NCBI GenBank assembly: GCA_028277725.1
Contig: JANQFX010000047.1
Coordinates: 97,466-161,465, forward strand
Length of the DNA: 64,000 nt
Direction of reading: 5' to 3'
From: Thiohalocapsa sp.
GTDB taxonomy: Bacteria; Pseudomonadota; Gammaproteobacteria; Chromatiales; Chromatiaceae
The notes under the pieces are model-generated. The model was given only the letters and a program-made list of their open reading frames with translations. It made no database searches and was not told the DNA's origin. Positions 61,504 through 64,000 of the stretch are shown one piece after another. The translations under genes were made by a program, and so were the position numbers. How positions within the stretch are numbered: position 1 is the first letter of the stretch; each line of letters begins with the position of its first letter.

Positions 61504-63552
61504 ATGTCCGAATACAACGCGGAGGACGTCCGCAATGTCGCCCTCGTCGGTCACGCCGGAGCCGGCAAGACCACGCTCGTCGAAGCCCTGCTGGCCGCCG
61601 CCGGCGCCATCCGCGAGCCGGGCAGCGTCACCAGGGGCACGACGGTCTGCGATTCGGACGACATGGAGAAGGAACTGCAGCATTCGCTCGACGTAGGCAT
61701 CACCGGCTTCACGACCCACGGCAAGCACATCAACCTGCTCGACACCCCCGGCTATCCCGACTTCCTCGGTCGCGCCCTGTCGGTGCTGAGCGCGGTGGAG
61801 ACAGGCGCCATCGTCGTCAACGCCGAGAACGGCATCGAGTCCCTCACCCAGCGCATGTGGAAGGCCGCCGACCGACGCAACCTCTGCCGCATGTTCATCG
61901 TCAACCGCATCGACGCGGACGGCGTCGACCTCGCCGAGTTGACGGCGCAGATCCGCGAGAGCTTCGGCGCCGAGTGCCTGCCCATCAACCTGCCGGCCGA
62001 CGGCGGCAAGCGCGTCATCGACTGCTTCTTCAACCCAGCCGGCGAGGGCGCCGACTTCTCCAGTGTCGAGGAGGCGCACAGCCAGATCATCGACCAGGTG
62101 GTCGAGGTCGACGAGGAACTGATGGAGCGCTACCTCGAACAGGGCCAGGAGCTGCAACCCGAACAGCTGCACGACGCCTTCGAGGAGGCCCTGCGCGAGG
62201 CGCACCTGGTGCCCATCTGCTTCTGCTCCGCCGAGAGCGGCGCCGGCGTTCCGGAACTCATGCAGGTGCTGACCCGGCTCATGCCCAACCCAGCCGAGGG
62301 TAACCCGCCGCCCTTCATGAAGGGCGAAGGCGCCGACATGCAACCGGTCCAGGTCACGCCGACGCCGGACGGACATGCCATCGCCCACGTATTTAAGATC
62401 ATCAACGACCCCTTCCGCGGCAAGATCGGCATCTTCCGGATTCACCAGGGGCGGGTCACGCCGAACACCCAGCTCTACATCGGCGACGCGCGCAAGCCAT
62501 TCAAGGTCAACCACCTGTTCCGGGTGCATGGCGCCGAACTCAACGAGATCGACGAGGGCGTGCCGGGCGACATCCTCGCCGTCGCGCGTGTGGACGACAT
62601 CCACTTCGACGCCGTGCTGCACGACAGCCACGAGGAGGACCACTTCCACCTCACAAGCATCGAGTGCCCGGTGCCGCTGTTCGGCCTCGCCGTCAATGTC
62701 GCCAAGCGCGGCGACGAGCAGAAGCTCACCGACGCATTGCACAAGCTCGAGGCCGAAGACCCCTGCTTCCACATCGAGCACAACGCGGCTGCCAACGAGA
62801 CAGTCATGCGCGGCCTCGGCGAACTGCATCTCAAGGTGCTGATGCGCCGTATCAGCGAGCAGTTCCATGTCGACATCGAGACGCACCCGCCGAGCATCCC
62901 CTACCGCGAGACCATCACCGCCAAGGCCGAGGGCCATCACCGGCACAAGAAGCAGACGGGCGGCGCCGGCCAGTTCGGCGAGGTCTACCTGCGCGTAGAG
63001 CCGCGCGAACAGGGCGCGGGCTTCGAGTTTGCCGACGAGACCGTCGGCGGCTGCATCCCGAATCAGTTCATCCCGTCCATCGAGAAGGGCGTGCGCCAGG
63101 TGCTGGACGAGGGGGCCATCGCCGGATTCCCGATGCAGGACGTACGCGTGGCGGTCTACGACGGCAAGTCGCACCCCGTGGATTCCAAGGACATCGCGTT
63201 CGCCACCGCCGGCAAGAAGGCCTTCCTGGAGGCCGTCGACAAGGCGAGGCCGGCCATCCTGGAGCCCATCGTCAAGATCCGCATCACCGCGTCCGACAGC
63301 AACATGGGCGACCTCGCCGGCGACCTGTCGGGCCGCCGCGGGCGCATCAGCGGCAGCGAGTCCAAGAGCCGCGGGCGCGTGGTCATCGATGGTGAGGTGC
63401 CGCTGGCGGAACTCGAAGGTTATGAGTCGCGCCTCAAGTCCATCACCGGCGGCGAGGGCACCTACAGCATCGAGCTCAGCCACTACGAGCCCGTGCCCGG
63501 CAACATCCAGAAGCAGCTGGCAGACGCCTACCAGCGGGCGAGTGACGACTAA
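61504..63552 (+). CDS. EF-G-like translational GTPase (EF-G paralog)
   Basis: 682 residues with all EF-G domains. G1 is VGHAGAGKTTLVEAL, G3 DTPGYPDF, but G4 reads VNRID rather than the NKxD of classical EF-G. The domain IV tip has HRHKKQTGGAGQFGEVYLRV and the C-terminal domain GDLSGRRGRISG, matching the EF-G-like subgroup that lacks key EF-G loops. The switch I and G2 region (GTTVCDSDDMEKE) also departs from RGITI. Not beside rpsL/rpsG/tuf, so the housekeeping fusA is probably elsewhere. A possible -10 box TATACT lies at 61422-61427. Confidence 0.88.
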   Translation: MSEYNAEDVRNVALVGHAGAGKTTLVEALLAAAGAIREPGSVTRGTTVCDSDDMEKELQHSLDVGITGFTTHGKHINLLDTPGYPDFLGRALSVLSAVETGAIVVNAENGIESLTQRMWKAADRRNLCRMFIVNRIDADGVDLAELTAQIRESFGAECLPINLPADGGKRVIDCFFNPAGEGADFSSVEEAHSQIIDQVVEVDEELMERYLEQGQELQPEQLHDAFEEALREAHLVPICFCSAESGAGVPELMQVLTRLMPNPAEGNPPPFMKGEGADMQPVQVTPTPDGHAIAHVFKIINDPFRGKIGIFRIHQGRVTPNTQLYIGDARKPFKVNHLFRVHGAELNEIDEGVPGDILAVARVDDIHFDAVLHDSHEEDHFHLTSIECPVPLFGLAVNVAKRGDEQKLTDALHKLEAEDPCFHIEHNAAANETVMRGLGELHLKVLMRRISEQFHVDIETHPPSIPYRETITAKAEGHHRHKKQTGGAGQFGEVYLRVEPREQGAGFEFADETVGGCIPNQFIPSIEKGVRQVLDEGAIAGFPMQDVRVAVYDGKSHPVDSKDIAFATAGKKAFLEAVDKARPAILEPIVKIRITASDSNMGDLAGDLSGRRGRISGSESKSRGRVVIDGEVPLAELEGYESRLKSITGGEGTYSIELSHYEPVPGNIQKQLADAYQRASDD

Positions 63553-63594
63553 GGGCGTGACAACCGAGACCGGTTCGAGGGCGTGGCGCTGAAC

Positions 63595-64000
63595 ATGCCG
63601 GCCGGCCCGGCATCGACGCCCTCAGGCATCGACCAGGCAAGCCCGAGGCTCGGCGTCGCCCTCGGCGGCGGCGCCGCGCTGGGGCTCGCGCACATCGGCG
63701 TGTTGCGGGTGCTGGACCGCGCGGGCCTAAGGCCTGACGTCCTCACCGGCACCTCCATGGGCGCCGTGATCGGTGCCTCCTATGTCACCGGCAAGCTCGA
63801 CATCATGGAAGCGCTGGCGCGCTCCATCGACTGGCGCCGAACGCTGCGCCTCACGGACTTCCAGCTCGGCGGCAACGGCGTCCTCGAGGGCCGCGCCATC
63901 GAGCAGGAGCTCCGCCGACACTTCGGCCGGCAGCGCATCGAGGACCTGCCCCTACCCTTCGCGGCCATCGCCACGGAATTGGTCACCGGCCGTGGCCTGA
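63595..64000 (+). CDS. Patatin-like phospholipase (partial, right edge)
   Basis: First 135 residues of an RssA/NTE-type serine lipase. The oxyanion-hole motif is LGGGAALGLAHIGVL and the nucleophile elbow is GTSMGAVIGASY; the later segment LPFAAIATELVTGR also fits. The catalytic Asp lies beyond the window. I chose the ATG at 63595; an in-frame GTG at 63583 is possible. It starts 42 bases after the EF-G-like gene on the same strand. Confidence 0.88.
   Translation, partial: MPAGPASTPSGIDQASPRLGVALGGGAALGLAHIGVLRVLDRAGLRPDVLTGTSMGAVIGASYVTGKLDIMEALARSIDWRRTLRLTDFQLGGNGVLEGRAIEQELRRHFGRQRIEDLPLPFAAIATELVTGRGL

Noticed and set aside
61498..63483. 661-codon open frame on the minus strand opposite the EF-G-like gene
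   Set aside because: The plus strand encodes a complete EF-G protein with all motifs; the antisense frame has no recognisable domain and is explained by high GC content.

Overview
The window looks like chromosomal DNA of a sulfur-oxidising gammaproteobacterium, most likely a purple sulfur bacterium of the Chromatiales. The evidence is the high GC content, a complete cytoplasmic sulfite-oxidation pathway of the AprM type (aprM-aprB-aprA at 20057-21503 and 18174-20057, with a dissimilatory-type ATP sulfurylase, sat, at 28204-29388), and a typical gammaproteobacterial housekeeping order (rsgA, orn, queG, nnr, tsaE, amiC, mutL, miaA). No photosynthesis gene lies in the window, so phototrophy is inferred only from AprM and general resemblance. 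I saw no rRNA, intact tRNA, CRISPR array, insertion sequence or prophage gene.

Layout. 1-1752: an AbgT-family transporter running off the left edge, with a small overlapping gene upstream. 1893-8670: the miaA/mutL/amiC/tsaE/nnr cluster on the minus strand; hfq, which usually follows miaA, is missing here. 8766-11892: queG, orn, a small c-type cytochrome and rsgA. 12029-15703: dnaE. 16045-24604: a sulfur-oxidation neighbourhood in which aprMBA is flanked by two paralogous SlyD-like FKBP prolyl isomerases and by seven small or unrecognised proteins. 24850-28155: the RNA-modification genes tmcA and rlmI. 28204-30081: sat and a divergent 72-residue conserved-looking protein. 30286-32928: a glycosyltransferase, a lytic transglycosylase and a Tat-exported MepK-like peptidase with a clear promoter. 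33007-40023: a complete MoxR/DUF58/DUF4381/BatA/BatB-C/BatD operon. 40241-41656: gltX. 41901-46218: a membrane-anchored unknown protein, acs, and a NYN nuclease fused to a cold-shock-like domain. 46494-51081: pilB, pilC, pilD, coaE. 51111-58430: an L,D-transpeptidase, an unknown secreted protein, zwf and glgA (divergent), a PEGA/SHOCT lipoprotein, a cation antiporter and a DUF3124 protein. 58517-59538: a lysine/alanine-rich histone-like protein, then a long gene-free stretch ending in a textbook terminator that faces no gene, which suggests an unannotated RNA. 59626-64000: a Kef-type K+/H+ antiporter, an EF-G-like GTPase, and a patatin-like phospholipase cut by the right edge.

How the genes fit together. 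AprA and AprB oxidise sulfite to APS with AprM as the membrane electron outlet, and Sat converts APS to sulfate with ATP gain. The prolyl isomerases and unknown proteins around aprMBA are the best place to look for an undescribed accessory system, for example in maturation or assembly of the APS reductase complex; this is inference from position only. The Bat operon is a MoxR-VWA chaperone system of the cell envelope. Most remaining genes are translation, tRNA/rRNA modification, repair, cell-wall and central-carbon housekeeping.

Many very long open frames antisense to acs, aprA, dnaE, pilB and the EF-G gene are GC-driven shadows and were left out.
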